From: an uncultured Bacteroidales bacterium
GTDB taxonomy: Bacteria > Bacteroidota > Bacteroidia > Bacteroidales > F082
NCBI GenBank assembly: GCA_905234455.1
Contig: CAJOIH010000002.1
Location: 1 to 64,000 of the forward strand
DNA: 64,000 nt
Reading direction: 5' to 3'
Under the pieces are notes generated by a model. The model saw nothing but the letters and a program-made list of their open reading frames with translations, was not told where the DNA came from and did not search any database. This document shows, piece by piece, positions 1 to 9,700 of this stretch; positions within the stretch are counted from its first letter, which is position 1; every line of letters starts with the position of its first letter. Position numbers and translations under genes: made by a program.

Positions 1-1
1 A

Positions 2-253
2 CAAAAGGCCAGGGAGTGCCTGAGGATATTAAGCATGCCCGACGACGAGCGGAAGGCCTACGAAAGATATCTGTACAACAAGGTTTATGAAGAGGATGTC
101 GTCGAGACGGCCCGCGAGGATGGCTACGAAGACGGCTACGAGGCAGGTGAAACCAACGGACGAACCGAAACCATACACGAAATCGTCCAAAAGATGGAAG
201 CCGCTGGCATGGACCCGGCAACGATCACCCAACTTACCGGCTATGCGGAATAA
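2..253 (+). CDS. Rpn-family PD-(D/E)XK recombination-promoting nuclease/transposase, 3' end only
   Basis: The reading frame is open to the left edge of the window, so only the C-terminal 83 or so residues are present; the ATG at 35 is probably internal. The visible part carries the acidic, charged tail seen after the nuclease domain in Bacteroidales Rpn/PDDEXK_2 proteins: a MPDDERKAYERYL stretch, then an EDGYEDGYEAGE repeat and a short helical end. The catalytic domain lies outside the window, so identification rests on the tail alone. Family members promote RecA-independent recombination and are common, multi-copy, mobile-like genes. The next gene (LysE) runs convergently. Confidence 0.6.
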   Translation, partial: QKARECLRILSMPDDERKAYERYLYNKVYEEDVVETAREDGYEDGYEAGETNGRTETIHEIVQKMEAAGMDPATITQLTGYAE

Positions 254-274
254 CCCGGCTCCACAATACAAAAC

Positions 275-961
275 TTAGAAAAACTTGATGAACCCGCTGA
301 TGATGAAGTAAAGCCCAAACAACACCAATCCCCAGCCGATAATCTTGTTCATGATCATGATGCGCTTCGCATTGAAGAACTTCTTCAAAAACGAAGCCCC
401 CTTGGCCTTCAAAAGGTCACAACCCAAACTGGTGCCCAACACAATGGCAAAAAACAACAGGACCTTCAGCTTGTTGCCCTCCATCGTGCCAGCCGTCACC
501 GCCACCGTGCTGAACCAAAAAATCCAAACAAAGGGATTCAGCACATTCAGCACAAAACCCTTCCCAAGAAACACAAACCAACGCGGCGTGTCGTCGTCCT
601 TCTTGAATACCTCACGGTTCTCGTCGATAATTTCGTCAGTGCGCTCCTTGATGCTCTTGAAACTGTCCTCCTTCACCTTCTTGTTGTAAGTGAATACACC
701 GAACAAAATCAAAATCACTCCCGCACCCAAACTGAAATAAAACAGCTCTTTCTCACCATTGGCCACCACCTGGATCGATGTCAACACACACAACGACACC
801 ATCAGTACATCGTTCAGGAAAACCCCAAAGGCAAACCAAGCCGCCGAACGGAACCCGCGGTGGATACTGGTCTGAATCAACGTGATAAACGCCGGTCCAA
901 ACCCCAGCACAATCGCCAAGGTCAAACCAAACACTACCGCATCGAACACAAACCTAAACAT
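275..961 (-). CDS. LysE/RhtB-type amino-acid exporter family membrane protein
   Basis: The 228-residue protein is very hydrophobic, with about six membrane segments. Its N-terminus (FGLTLAIVLGFGPAFITLIQ) matches the LysE family, in which a glycine/proline-rich first helix is typical. Residues about 95-125 form a charged cytoplasmic loop (KKVKEDSFKSIKERTDEIID). The family exports amino acids or other small solutes across the inner membrane; the substrate here cannot be told. It lies 4 nt downstream of the GH3-family gene on the same strand and is probably the last gene of that operon. Confidence 0.8.
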   Translation of the reverse strand: MFRFVFDAVVFGLTLAIVLGFGPAFITLIQTSIHRGFRSAAWFAFGVFLNDVLMVSLCVLTSIQVVANGEKELFYFSLGAGVILILFGVFTYNKKVKEDSFKSIKERTDEIIDENREVFKKDDDTPRWFVFLGKGFVLNVLNPFVWIFWFSTVAVTAGTMEGNKLKVLLFFAIVLGTSLGCDLLKAKGASFLKKFFNAKRIMIMNKIIGWGLVLFGLYFIISGFIKFF

Positions 962-965
962 ACTC

Positions 966-2558
966 CTAACTCCTCACTTCTAACTCCTCACTCCTCACAT
1001 ACTCCTCCCACATCTCCTGCCGTTTCCCCTTCAGCACCCTCGGGAACTTCGTCGCACCGCCCCACTTGCCAATCTTCTCCTCCATGAACTTATAGAATAC
1101 CTCGGTGGGCAACACGTCGATAAACAGCTCCTTGATGGCCTCGGTGCGCTCCACGGCATAGTCGTCGTTGAGCTCGCAGAGGTGCCCGTCGATCTTCTGG
1201 AGAGCCAGTTGCGGGTCAATCTTCTCGTCGCACCCCAAGTACCAATGGTGGGCATACATGGTGCCATGCTTGATGCCGGCCACGGTGAACTCGGTGATGT
1301 CAACCCCCAGCTCCTCGGCCGTCAGCTCTACCGCCCGCGTCATGTTGTCCTGCGAGAGGTGCTCGCCAGTGATGCTCAAAAACTGCTTGGTGCGACCCGT
1401 GATGACGATGTTGACGCCCCGGGGACGGTCGCCGTAAAGCGGTCCGTCGGGAGGCAGGAACTTGATGGTGTCGCCAATGAGGTAACGCCACGTGCCGGCA
1501 CAGGTCGAGAGCAATAGGGCATAGTCGGTGTTCACCTCCACCTCCTTCAAGGTCAAGGTCTTGGGATGCTCCACGATGTTGCCGTTCTCGTCGAAGTTCT
1601 CCTCGTTGAAAGGCACAAACTCGAAATAGATGCCGTTGTCGACCAACAGCTGCATCACGCGCTTGTTCAGGTCCACCTGGTAGGCGATGTAGCCCTCCGA
1701 GGCCAGGTAGCTCTCAATGTAGGTCACCTTCTTGCCGAACAGGCGCTCGAAACTCTTCTCGTAGGGGGCAAAGGCCACGCCGCTGTGCACATACACCATC
1801 AGGTTGGGCCACAGGTCGTGGATGGTCTTCAAATGGTATTCCTTGACGATGCGCTCCAGCAGGATCTGCACCCAGGCAGGCACACCCACAATCACGCCGA
1901 TGTCCCACGTGGGCGCGGCCTTCACCATCTCGTCGAGCTTCTCCGACCAGTCCTTGATCTTCGAGATGCGCTGTCCGGGCTTGTAGAAGAACTCGAACCA
2001 TCGCGGGATCTTCCCTGCCGAGATGCCCGAGAGGTCACCGGCATAATAGCCACCCTCGCGACTGTAGGAGAGGTCGGTCGACCCGCCAATCATCAGCACG
2101 CCGCGGTTGTAGAACTCCTTCGGGAAGTCGTAGCGCACGGCCGACACCAGCTGCCTGATGCTGGCCTTGGTGATCTTCGAGTTGAGCTCCCTCGTAATCG
2201 GGATGTATTTGCTGGAAGCCTCGGAAGTGCCGCTGCTCAGCGCGAAATACTTGATCTTGCCGGGCCACGTCACGTTGTGCTCGCCGTTCAATGAACGGTA
2301 CCACCACTCGTCGTGCATCTTGTTGTAGTCGAATACCGGCACGGTGTTCCGAAACGCCTCAGTCACGTTTTTCGACAGCAATAGATCCGTGAAGTGGTAA
2401 TGCCGCCCGAATTCGGTGAACTGCGCCTTGCGCAACAGCTTCTTCAGCTCGCGCTCCTGGGCCTTTACCGGACGTATGGTCTTCTGCTTGATCTGCACGG
2501 GGATGTTCTTCAACTCCGCCGCGGTCTTGACAATCGTTCCAAATAACTGGGATGGCAT
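966..2558 (-). CDS. GH3 auxin-responsive promoter family protein (acyl-adenylate/amide synthetase fold)
   Basis: The 530-residue protein matches bacterial GH3-family proteins, members of the ANL adenylating superfamily. Visible family features are the nucleotide-binding segment ALSSGTSEASSKYIPIT (near residue 107-123), YIESYLASEGYIA and a C-terminal ITGRTKQFLSITGEHLS. Plant relatives conjugate amino acids to acyl hormones; the substrate in Bacteroidetes is unknown. The last residues (VRSEELEVRS) are encoded by a local GAGGAGTTAGA-type repeat rather than conserved sequence, so the natural C-terminus has probably been extended or replaced. It follows two small membrane-protein genes and precedes the LysE exporter. 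Confidence 0.85.
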   Translation of the reverse strand: MPSQLFGTIVKTAAELKNIPVQIKQKTIRPVKAQERELKKLLRKAQFTEFGRHYHFTDLLLSKNVTEAFRNTVPVFDYNKMHDEWWYRSLNGEHNVTWPGKIKYFALSSGTSEASSKYIPITRELNSKITKASIRQLVSAVRYDFPKEFYNRGVLMIGGSTDLSYSREGGYYAGDLSGISAGKIPRWFEFFYKPGQRISKIKDWSEKLDEMVKAAPTWDIGVIVGVPAWVQILLERIVKEYHLKTIHDLWPNLMVYVHSGVAFAPYEKSFERLFGKKVTYIESYLASEGYIAYQVDLNKRVMQLLVDNGIYFEFVPFNEENFDENGNIVEHPKTLTLKEVEVNTDYALLLSTCAGTWRYLIGDTIKFLPPDGPLYGDRPRGVNIVITGRTKQFLSITGEHLSQDNMTRAVELTAEELGVDITEFTVAGIKHGTMYAHHWYLGCDEKIDPQLALQKIDGHLCELNDDYAVERTEAIKELFIDVLPTEVFYKFMEEKIGKWGGATKFPRVLKGKRQEMWEEYVRSEELEVRS

Positions 2559-2576
2559 GATGCTTTGTTTATTGCC

Positions 2577-2584
2577 GCAAAGAT
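2577..2584 (-). promoter_or_regulatory. Putative -7 box of the GH3-family gene
   Basis: On the minus strand the sequence reads TATCTTTG, an exact match to the Bacteroidetes TAnnTTTG box, about 18 nt upstream of the GH3 start codon. No convincing -33 element was found. Confidence 0.4.
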
Positions 2585-2591
2585 AAAAATT

Positions 2592-2873
2592 TTATTGATT
2601 GAAGGTCTTCAATTCTTCGATAAGTTGTTCGGTGGCCTCATCCCGACCGATGATGTACCCGATCTGCTCGTTACGCTCCTCTATTTCCGCCAAACGGGTC
2701 GCGTAACCCGCCTTGGTACTAGGGTTCTCCTTCATCTCGGTGAGCTCCCTGCGCAACAGGCTGCGGTAGATGCCGCTGCCCACAAACAGCCCCACAAACA
2801 AAAACAGGACAATCAACGGCACGATCAGCGTCCACAGGCGTTTTTTCTTTTGGTTGGTCATGACAATCTGCAT
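2592..2873 (-). CDS. Small membrane-anchored protein of unknown function
   Basis: The 93-residue protein has a basic N-terminus (NQKKKRLW), one strong transmembrane helix at about residues 14-36 and a charged, probably coiled-coil C-terminal half (LAEIEERNEQIGYIIGRDEA). The start may be the first ATG or the internal one four codons later (MTNQ). It begins 6 nt after the end of the gene for the 117-residue membrane protein, so the two are probably co-expressed. No family was recognised. Confidence 0.6.
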   Translation of the reverse strand: MQIVMTNQKKKRLWTLIVPLIVLFLFVGLFVGSGIYRSLLRRELTEMKENPSTKAGYATRLAEIEERNEQIGYIIGRDEATEQLIEELKTFNQ

Positions 2874-2879
2874 TGAAGG

Positions 2880-3233
2880 TTAAACTTTCTTGGTGGTCTT
2901 GGTGGTCGACGAAACGGTGGTCTTGCCGCCCGAGTCCTTGACGGTGGTGGTCGTCTCCGACTTGATGGTCAGCCCCAGGGTCTGCAAGGTGCCGCACCAG
3001 GTCAAACCCGCACAGAACGCCGTCTTCAGGCTAGTGGGCTCCATGATGAAAAAGGCCAGCATCGTCCCGATGAAGGGCATCAGCAGGGCATCCACGATAA
3101 AGTAGAAATGGTCCGCCTTGTCGGGAAACAGCTTCTTTAGGAACGACTTGCAACCAACCGCGTCGGAATAAATCGAGAGCAACTCCGAGATGAGCGCTCC
3201 CATGAACGTGACAATGAGTAAAATGTAATCCAT
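2880..3233 (-). CDS. Small membrane protein with Thr/Lys-rich tail, unknown function
   Basis: The 117-residue protein has two or three hydrophobic segments (about residues 1-22, 45-66 and 70-92) followed by a Thr/Lys/Ser-rich soluble tail (ETTTTVKDSGGKTTVSSTTK). The size and topology recall small holin-like or accessory membrane proteins, but nothing allows a firm assignment. It sits between DUF2461 and the 93-residue membrane protein on the same strand, with short spacers. Confidence 0.6.
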   Translation of the reverse strand: MDYILLIVTFMGALISELLSIYSDAVGCKSFLKKLFPDKADHFYFIVDALLMPFIGTMLAFFIMEPTSLKTAFCAGLTWCGTLQTLGLTIKSETTTTVKDSGGKTTVSSTTKTTKKV

Positions 3234-3249
3234 CTTTATAGTTTAGCTT

Positions 3250-3912
3250 TTAACTTTCCACTCCGTTCAGCCACTGGCAGAACTCCTTCGTCTTCCTGAA
3301 CTCCTCCAGCACCCATTCCACCAGGTCCGGCCCATATAGCACCTCGTCGCCCACTTCCCTTACCAGCAGGTAATCCCGTAGCTTGAGGTATTCGGCATAG
3401 GGATGGTCCTTGGGATAGCCGTTGGGCACCCGCTTCAAGGCGCTATGGGTGTCCAGCGTGAAGCCCTTCGCCTTCTTGATGGCCTTCTCAAGTGCCTCGC
3501 CCTCATAGAGAATCTCCTCGCGGACGCTTTTCAAGGTCTCGGGATAGGGCATGTACATCCCCGTGCAGAGCATGTTGCCGCTGAAGTAGTCCTCCGACTC
3601 CCTCGGCTGCACCTGGAAGTAATAGCCGCTGAGCATCGACTTCTTGCCGCCCTTGCACACAAACACGCCCATGTGGGTCTTGTACGGCCGCTTGTCCGAC
3701 GAGAACCGTGTGTCGCGGTAAAACCGGTAAGTACAGTCCTTCAGCGTCAAGCCCTGCATGTCCTTGTCGAACCGCGCCACGCCGTCGATGATCTGCTGGG
3801 CCAGGGCGTTGAACTTCACCAAAGCGCTTTGGTATTCCTGCTTGTGCTCATGAAACCACTCGCGGTTGTTGTGGTGGAGCACCTGTGTGAGAAAAGTGAT
3901 GATTTCTTCCAT
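3250..3912 (-). CDS. DUF2461 domain-containing protein (TIGR02453 family)
   Basis: I chose the ATG at 3912 (MEEIITFLTQ) rather than the upstream in-frame codon of the ORF track because it begins the conserved domain. Family features are LHHNNREWFHEHKQEY near the start, YRFYRDTRFSSDKRPYKTHM in the middle and the FQVQP segment. The function of this widespread family is not established. The gene heads a minus-strand series with the two small membrane proteins. A minus-strand TAAATTTG box (3921-3928) lies only 8 nt upstream of the start, so the leader would be very short. Confidence 0.85.
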   Translation of the reverse strand: MEEIITFLTQVLHHNNREWFHEHKQEYQSALVKFNALAQQIIDGVARFDKDMQGLTLKDCTYRFYRDTRFSSDKRPYKTHMGVFVCKGGKKSMLSGYYFQVQPRESEDYFSGNMLCTGMYMPYPETLKSVREEILYEGEALEKAIKKAKGFTLDTHSALKRVPNGYPKDHPYAEYLKLRDYLLVREVGDEVLYGPDLVEWVLEEFRKTKEFCQWLNGVES

Positions 3913-3941
3913 AGCGACTACAAATTTAAGGTTTTTTCCTT

Positions 3942-3949
3942 TAACTTTG
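3942..3949 (+). promoter_or_regulatory. Putative -7 box of the S46 peptidase gene
   Basis: TAACTTTG fits the Bacteroidetes TAnnTTTG box and lies about 28 nt upstream of the peptidase start codon, in the gap between the divergent DUF2461 and peptidase genes. Confidence 0.45.
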
Positions 3950-3977
3950 CCCAAAATTCAAAATTAGCATCATCATC

Positions 3978-6110
3978 ATGAAACGACTTCTTCTTTCACT
4001 CGCCGTCCTTTTGACCTCGGCGATGGCCTTCGCCGGCGAAGGCATGTGGATCCCCATGCTCCTCCAATACAACGAAAAAGAGATGCAGGAGATGGGCATG
4101 CGCATCACTGCCGACGACATCTACAGCATCAACCACAGCAGCCTCAAGGACGCCATCGTGCTCTTCGGCGGCGGCTGCACCGGCGAAATCGTCAGCGACT
4201 ACGGCCTGCTCTTCACCAACCACCACTGCGGCTACGACTGGATCCAACGGCACAGCTCCGTCGAACACGACTACCTCACCGACGGGTTCTGGGCCTACGA
4301 CCGCTCGCAGGAACTGCCCTGCCCAGGCCTCACCGTCACCATCCTCCGCGAGATGCGCGACGTCACCGAACAGGTGCTGTTCGAGGTCACCGAGGAGATG
4401 ACCGAGGAAAAACGCCAAGCCACCATCACCGAGAACATGAAACGCATCATCGCCGAAGTGGAGAAGACCACCGACTATAAAGTCTCCATCAAGCCGTTTT
4501 TCTTGGGAAATGAATATTATCTGCTGCTGAATGAGGTGTTTACCGACATCCGCCTGGTGGGATGCCCCCCGAGCAACATCGGCAAGTTCGGCGGCGACAC
4601 CGACAACTGGGTGTGGCCCCGCCATACCGGCGACTTCAGCATCTTCCGCGTGTATGCCGACAAGGACGGCCATCCCGCCGAATATAGCGCCGACAACGTG
4701 CCTTACAAACCCGTACAGCACCTCCAGATCTCGCTGAAAGGCGCCGACGAGGGCGACTTCGCCTTCGTGTTCGGCTACCCCGCCCGCACTAGCGAGTACC
4801 TGCCCGCCGTGGCCGTCGACCAGGAAGCCAACGTCATCGACCCCATCGCAGTCCGCCTCCGCGGCGAGATCCTCGACATCTACAACACCTACCAGGAACA
4901 GGACCGCAAAGTGCGCATCCAATACGCCTCCAAACACGCCGGCCTGGGCAACGGATGGAAGAAATGGATGGGCGTCACCGAAGGCATCAACCGCTTCCAC
5001 GGCGTGGAGAAAAAACGCTTCTACGAGGAGTCGTTCCAAGAGTGGTGCCTCGGCAGCCGCCTGCGCTACCTCTACATCAACCTGCTGAAGAACTTCGAGG
5101 CGAAATACAAGGAACTGGAACCCTACAAAGTGGCCTACACCTACCTCACCAACGCGGGACTCAACATCGAAATCATCGGCTTTGCAGGGAATTTCAACAA
5201 GCTTTCCGAAGTCACCAAGGAAACCCCGCAGGAAGAGGTCGACAAGATGCTGGCTTCGCTGAAGAAGGCATCGGCCGAGTTCTTCAAGAACTACCATCAG
5301 CCCATCGATGAGGAAGTGGCCCGGGCCATGCTCACCGAATACCTCCAAAACCAACCCGCCGACTTCCGCCCCGACTTCCTCAACGACATTGCCGACGTGA
5401 ACGCCTATGTGGCCATGCTGTTCGAAAAGTCAATGTTTACCGACGAGGAAAAAGTCAACGATTTGATTGATAATTTCAAACCCATCAAAGCCAAGAAGTT
5501 GCAGAAAGATCCCGCCTTGGTCGCCTACCAGAGCATGATCCGTTTCTATCGCGAGGAGATCAATCCCAAGATGAAGCCCATCAACGACGAGCTGGCACAA
5601 ATGCAGCGCCTTTACATGAAGGGCCAGATGCTCATGGAGCCCGACAAGCGCTTCTCGCCCGACGCCAACTTCACTCTCCGTGTCACCTACGGCAAGGTGG
5701 AGGGCTTCCGTCCCCAGGATGGCAAGAACTACCGCCACTTCACCACGCTGGAGGGCATCATGGAGAAGGAAAACCCTGAGATCTACGACTATGTGGTGGA
5801 GCCCAAGCTGAAGCAGCTCTACAACAACAAGGACTATGGCCGCTATGCCGACAAGGACGGCTCCATGCACGTGGCTTTCACCGCCAGCGTCCACACCACC
5901 GGCGGCAACTCGGGCAGCCCTATCCTGAACGCCGACGGCCAGCTGCTCGGCCTCAACTTCGACCGCTGCTGGGAAGGCACCATGAGCGACCTGGTCTACG
6001 ACCCCTCCATCTGCCGCAACATCAGTGTCGACATCCGCTACGTGCTGTTCATCATCGACAAATTCGCCGGCGCCCGCAACCTGATCGCCGAACTCGACAT
6101 CGCCGAATAA
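3978..6110 (+). CDS. S46 family dipeptidyl-peptidase, DPP11-like (Asp/Glu-specific)
   Basis: This secreted serine peptidase of 710 residues has a clear signal peptide (MKRLLLSLAVLLTSAMAFA). The chymotrypsin-type triad is visible: His in TNHHCGY (about 82-83), Asp in PRHTGDFS (219) and Ser in GGNSGSP (645). The specificity position 18 residues after the catalytic Ser is Arg (663, LNFDRCWEG), as in Porphyromonas DPP11, whereas DPP7 has Gly there. This predicts removal of dipeptides ending in Asp or Glu, in the periplasm, for peptide nutrition. Its length agrees with the family. It is transcribed alone. Confidence 0.92.
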   Translation: MKRLLLSLAVLLTSAMAFAGEGMWIPMLLQYNEKEMQEMGMRITADDIYSINHSSLKDAIVLFGGGCTGEIVSDYGLLFTNHHCGYDWIQRHSSVEHDYLTDGFWAYDRSQELPCPGLTVTILREMRDVTEQVLFEVTEEMTEEKRQATITENMKRIIAEVEKTTDYKVSIKPFFLGNEYYLLLNEVFTDIRLVGCPPSNIGKFGGDTDNWVWPRHTGDFSIFRVYADKDGHPAEYSADNVPYKPVQHLQISLKGADEGDFAFVFGYPARTSEYLPAVAVDQEANVIDPIAVRLRGEILDIYNTYQEQDRKVRIQYASKHAGLGNGWKKWMGVTEGINRFHGVEKKRFYEESFQEWCLGSRLRYLYINLLKNFEAKYKELEPYKVAYTYLTNAGLNIEIIGFAGNFNKLSEVTKETPQEEVDKMLASLKKASAEFFKNYHQPIDEEVARAMLTEYLQNQPADFRPDFLNDIADVNAYVAMLFEKSMFTDEEKVNDLIDNFKPIKAKKLQKDPALVAYQSMIRFYREEINPKMKPINDELAQMQRLYMKGQMLMEPDKRFSPDANFTLRVTYGKVEGFRPQDGKNYRHFTTLEGIMEKENPEIYDYVVEPKLKQLYNNKDYGRYADKDGSMHVAFTASVHTTGGNSGSPILNADGQLLGLNFDRCWEGTMSDLVYDPSICRNISVDIRYVLFIIDKFAGARNLIAELDIAE

Positions 6111-6217
6111 CCCCGACTTTTCGACTTTTACGACCACGTCTACGAACGCAACCGTCAAACAAGGCCGGTTCTATATGCTCGACATCATGGAGTTCTGCGA
6201 ACTCACCGCCGTGTAGT
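6111..6217. other. Short gap with a possible gene remnant
   Basis: Between the convergent peptidase and DUF2442 genes lies about 100 nt of GC-rich sequence that reads as NATVKQGRFYMLDIMEFCELTAV followed by a stop at 6214. It looks like the 3' end of a lost gene, but no family was recognised and no start is present. Confidence 0.2.
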
Positions 6218-6219
6218 GC

Positions 6220-6618
6220 CTAAACCGCCATCAACTCTTTACCCACTTCTCTTATGTTTTCAAGGATCATATTCAAGCGGGTTTCGCTGGGTTTCTTTTT
6301 CCCGCTGATGTACTGAGCCATCAGGCTTTGTGATATGCCCATGCGTCGAGCCAGGGCTGATACGTTCAGTTCTGGATGCGCTATGAACAGCAAGTAGAGC
6401 TTGGTGGGTTGGGGTTTTAGGAAGAATCCTTCGAAACTTAAGTCTTCATCCAGGTCTTCCCAATGAATACCAAACTTGTCTGAGGTGAAATCAAGCCGTT
6501 GTTCCTGTGAGGCGTTACGTAATCTGGGATAGTCGGCAAACTTTTCACGGGCTTCTTTGCCTTCGGCGGTCCTGATCCAAATGGCGTCGTCTGTAATCCA
6601 AATCTTTTCGATGTTCAT
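6220..6618 (-). CDS. DUF2442 + helix-turn-helix (XRE-type) antitoxin-like regulator
   Basis: I prefer the ATG at 6618 (MNIEKIWITDD) over the TTG start in the ORF track. The N-terminal 75 or so residues match DUF2442; the C-terminal part (VSALARRMGISQSLMAQYISG) is a classic Cro/XRE helix-turn-helix. Such proteins usually act as antitoxins or autorepressors paired with a DUF4160-type toxin. No such toxin is adjacent: the neighbours are the convergent peptidase and the divergent helicase. It is therefore either an orphan or a regulator of the neighbouring accessory module. Confidence 0.75.
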   Translation of the reverse strand: MNIEKIWITDDAIWIRTAEGKEAREKFADYPRLRNASQEQRLDFTSDKFGIHWEDLDEDLSFEGFFLKPQPTKLYLLFIAHPELNVSALARRMGISQSLMAQYISGKKKPSETRLNMILENIREVGKELMAV

Positions 6619-6651
6619 TTTTAGAAGCAAAAATAGGTAATATTTTAATTA

Positions 6652-6674
6652 CCCGCAAGGTTTTCCTGAAAAAA
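6652..6674 (+). repeat. Direct repeat flanking the helicase/DUF5131 module, left copy
   Basis: CCCGCAAGGTTTT-CC-TGAAAAAA is matched at 21 of 23 positions by the copy at 12230-12252. The two copies bracket the fusion helicase and the DUF5131 gene. Confidence 0.5.
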
Positions 6675-6706
6675 AACGTATTATTGCAATCAAAAATCGA
6701 GAACAA

Positions 6707-9700
6707 ATGATGGTTTTTATTGACACTGAAGTTAGTGTTCAAACCAAAAAAGTGGAAGACTATGGAGCTGTTAGGGATGATGGCGCCATGTTACACACGC
6801 ATTCAAAATCCGACTTTGATACCTTTGTGTTAAAATGTGACACGGTTTGCGGTCACAACATCATTAATCACGATTTAAAATACATTACGCTGAAAGGTAA
6901 TCCAACCATTGTGGATACCCTATGCCTTTCGCCGCTTTTGTTCCCCAAACGTCCTTATCATAATTTGGTGAAGGATGATAAACTTCAAGTTGAAGAACTG
7001 AATAACCCATTAAATGATGCCATAAAAGCCCGCGACCTGTTTAATGATGAAGTTGCGGCATGGAAGCAATTGTCGTCTGACCGGCAAGAGATATTCTATC
7101 AACTGTTGCATGACACCAACGAGTTTAAAGGTTTTTTTGAATTCATTAAATTTACCCCAACAACACGACAATTTTTATGGGGAAGGCTTTTAAAGCCTCA
7201 ACTTGATTGGTCTTCATTGATTTTGAAAGAATACCAAGGCAAAGTGTGCAACCATGCTGATTTTACCACCCTTGCACGACAATACCCTATAGAAACAGCT
7301 TATTGTTTGGCGGTGATCGGTTCCGATGATGTCTTTTCTATCACACCCGCTTGGGTGACTAGGAATTATCCTCAAGTGGCCAATGTGATGAATATACTCT
7401 GCAACACCTCTTGTGGTAATTGTGATTATTGTCGCCACAAGTTGGATTCGTATTATGGTCTCAAGGAATTCTTTGGCTACGACGAATTCCGCACCTTCGA
7501 TGGTATCCCCATGCAACAGCAGGCGGTGGAATCGGCTATAAAAGGAGAATCTTTGTTAACGATATTCCCTACAGGAGGAGGTAAGTCTCTTACCTTCCAG
7601 TTGCCGGCTCTGATGGCAGGTCGTAACATCCACGGCCTTACAGTGGTCATCTCGCCACTGCAGTCGCTGATGAAAGACCAAGTAGACAACCTGGCCGCCC
7701 GGGGTATCAGTGATGTGGTGACCATCAATGGCTTACTTGACCCCATCGAACGTGCGGTCGCCATCAATCAAGTGGTCAACGGCACAGCTAACCTGCTTTA
7801 TATAGCTCCCGAGATGCTTCGCTCCAAGACCATCGAACGTCTGCTGCTGGGTCGAAATGTGGTCCGTTTCGTGATCGACGAGGCTCACTGTTTTTCGGCT
7901 TGGGGACACGATTTTCGCACCGACTATCTGTTTATCGGCGACTTCATCCGTCAGTTGCAAGAGAAGAAACACCAAAACCAACCGATTGCCATTTCATGCT
8001 TCACGGCCACGGCCAAACAAAAGGTTGTTAGCGATATTTGCGACTATTTCAGGACAAAGCTGGGATTGGAACTGAAGGTATTTGCAGCCAATGCCGAACG
8101 TAAAAACCTGCGTTATTCTGTGCTTCACGCAGATACTCCAGACGAAAAATACAACCTGTTGCGATCCCTTATCATCGGCCACAATAGCCCCACCATCGTA
8201 TATGTTTCACGCACACGACAGACCCGGGATTTGGCTCAACATCTGGCAGACGACGGCATACGCGCCCTTCCATTCAATGGCAAGATGGAAGCTGCTGAAA
8301 AGGTTAAAAACCAAAATGCTTTCATGGGTGGTGAAACGCAGGTCATCGTGGCCACGTCTGCCTTCGGAATGGGGGTGGACAAAAAAGACGTAGGATTGGT
8401 GATTCACTATGATATTAGCGATTCTCTCGAAAACTATGTGCAAGAGGCAGGACGCGCCGGACGTGACCCTCAAATGCAGGCTGAGTGCTATGTGCTTTAT
8501 TCCGATAGCGACCTCGACAAACACTTTATCTTACTCAACCAAACCAAACTTAGCATCAGTGAGATTCAACAAGTGTGGAAAGCCATCAAAGACCTTACTG
8601 CCAAACGTGACCAAGTGAGCTGTTCACCACTGGACATTGCCCGCCAAGCAGGCTGGTCGGAAGAGGTTCAGGACGTGGAAACCCGCATCCGTGCCGCCAT
8701 TGCCGCTTTGGAGGAAGCGGGGTTCATCAAACGAGGAAGCAATTCTCCACATGTGTTTGCTACTGGTATTGCCGTGAAAAACATGGACGAAGCACGCCTC
8801 AGGCTGATGCAATCCCAGTTATTTGACGATAATTCACGCGAAGAGGCGGCCCGCATTATCAAGTCGCTTATCAGCGCCCGTGCCACAGTAGAAGGCCGAG
8901 GGGCAGAAGCCGAAAGCCGTGTCGATTATCTAGCCGACATCCTCGGCATGAGTAAGGCTACGGTGATTCGAAACATCAATCTGATGCGGCAAGATGGTCT
9001 TCTGGCTGATAGCCGCGATATGCAGGCATGGATTTCAAAGAGCACATCTCCACGCAACCTTGATGCCATTTTTCGGTTGGAACATTTTCTTCTTCAGCAT
9101 TTTACGGAAGAATCACACCGTTTCAACTACAAGGAATTGAACGAAGCAGCCCTTAAAGAAGGATTGTCGTATGCCAATGTAAAACGGTTGAGGACACTGC
9201 TCCATTTCCTGTCATTGAAGGGATACATCCATAAACAAGAGCATGGCGCCACCGATAGTGTAAGCATACGTCTGCAGTTATCATCTGAAGATACAAAGGC
9301 CCGTCTCGAACGACGGATGAGAATCTGTCGGTTTGTTGTAGAAACACTAAACGCACGCCGTGATCCCGAAATAGAACCTTCGTTGGTCAACTTCTCCCTG
9401 GTTGAGTTACTGAAACAGTACCAATTGGCAAACCAGCAGTATATGTTTGCTGACAACGAAAAACCTACGATAACCGATATCGAAGAAGCCCTTTTGTATC
9501 TCACCAAAACGGAATTAATGAAAATAGAAGGCGGCTTTCTTGTCATCTACAACACCATGCAGATAGGTCGCCTTGTGGATCGTCGCACACGCTATGGCAA
9601 AGAACAGTACCGACTGTTAGATGAATTTTACAAACAGCGTATCCGTCAGATTCATATCGTGGGTGAATACGCCAACCTTATGGTGCGCGACTATGATGCA

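Noticed and set aside
3996-5354. Long antisense ORF (452 aa) opposite the S46 peptidase
   Set aside because: Composition is Val/Gly/Asp/His-rich as expected from the shadow of a GC-rich gene; the plus strand has a complete catalytic triad.
6120-6180. FYDHVYERNRQ reading in the gap after the peptidase, reminiscent of an alkyltransferase-like N-terminus
   Set aside because: The following GxVTTYG-type motif is absent and the match is too short.
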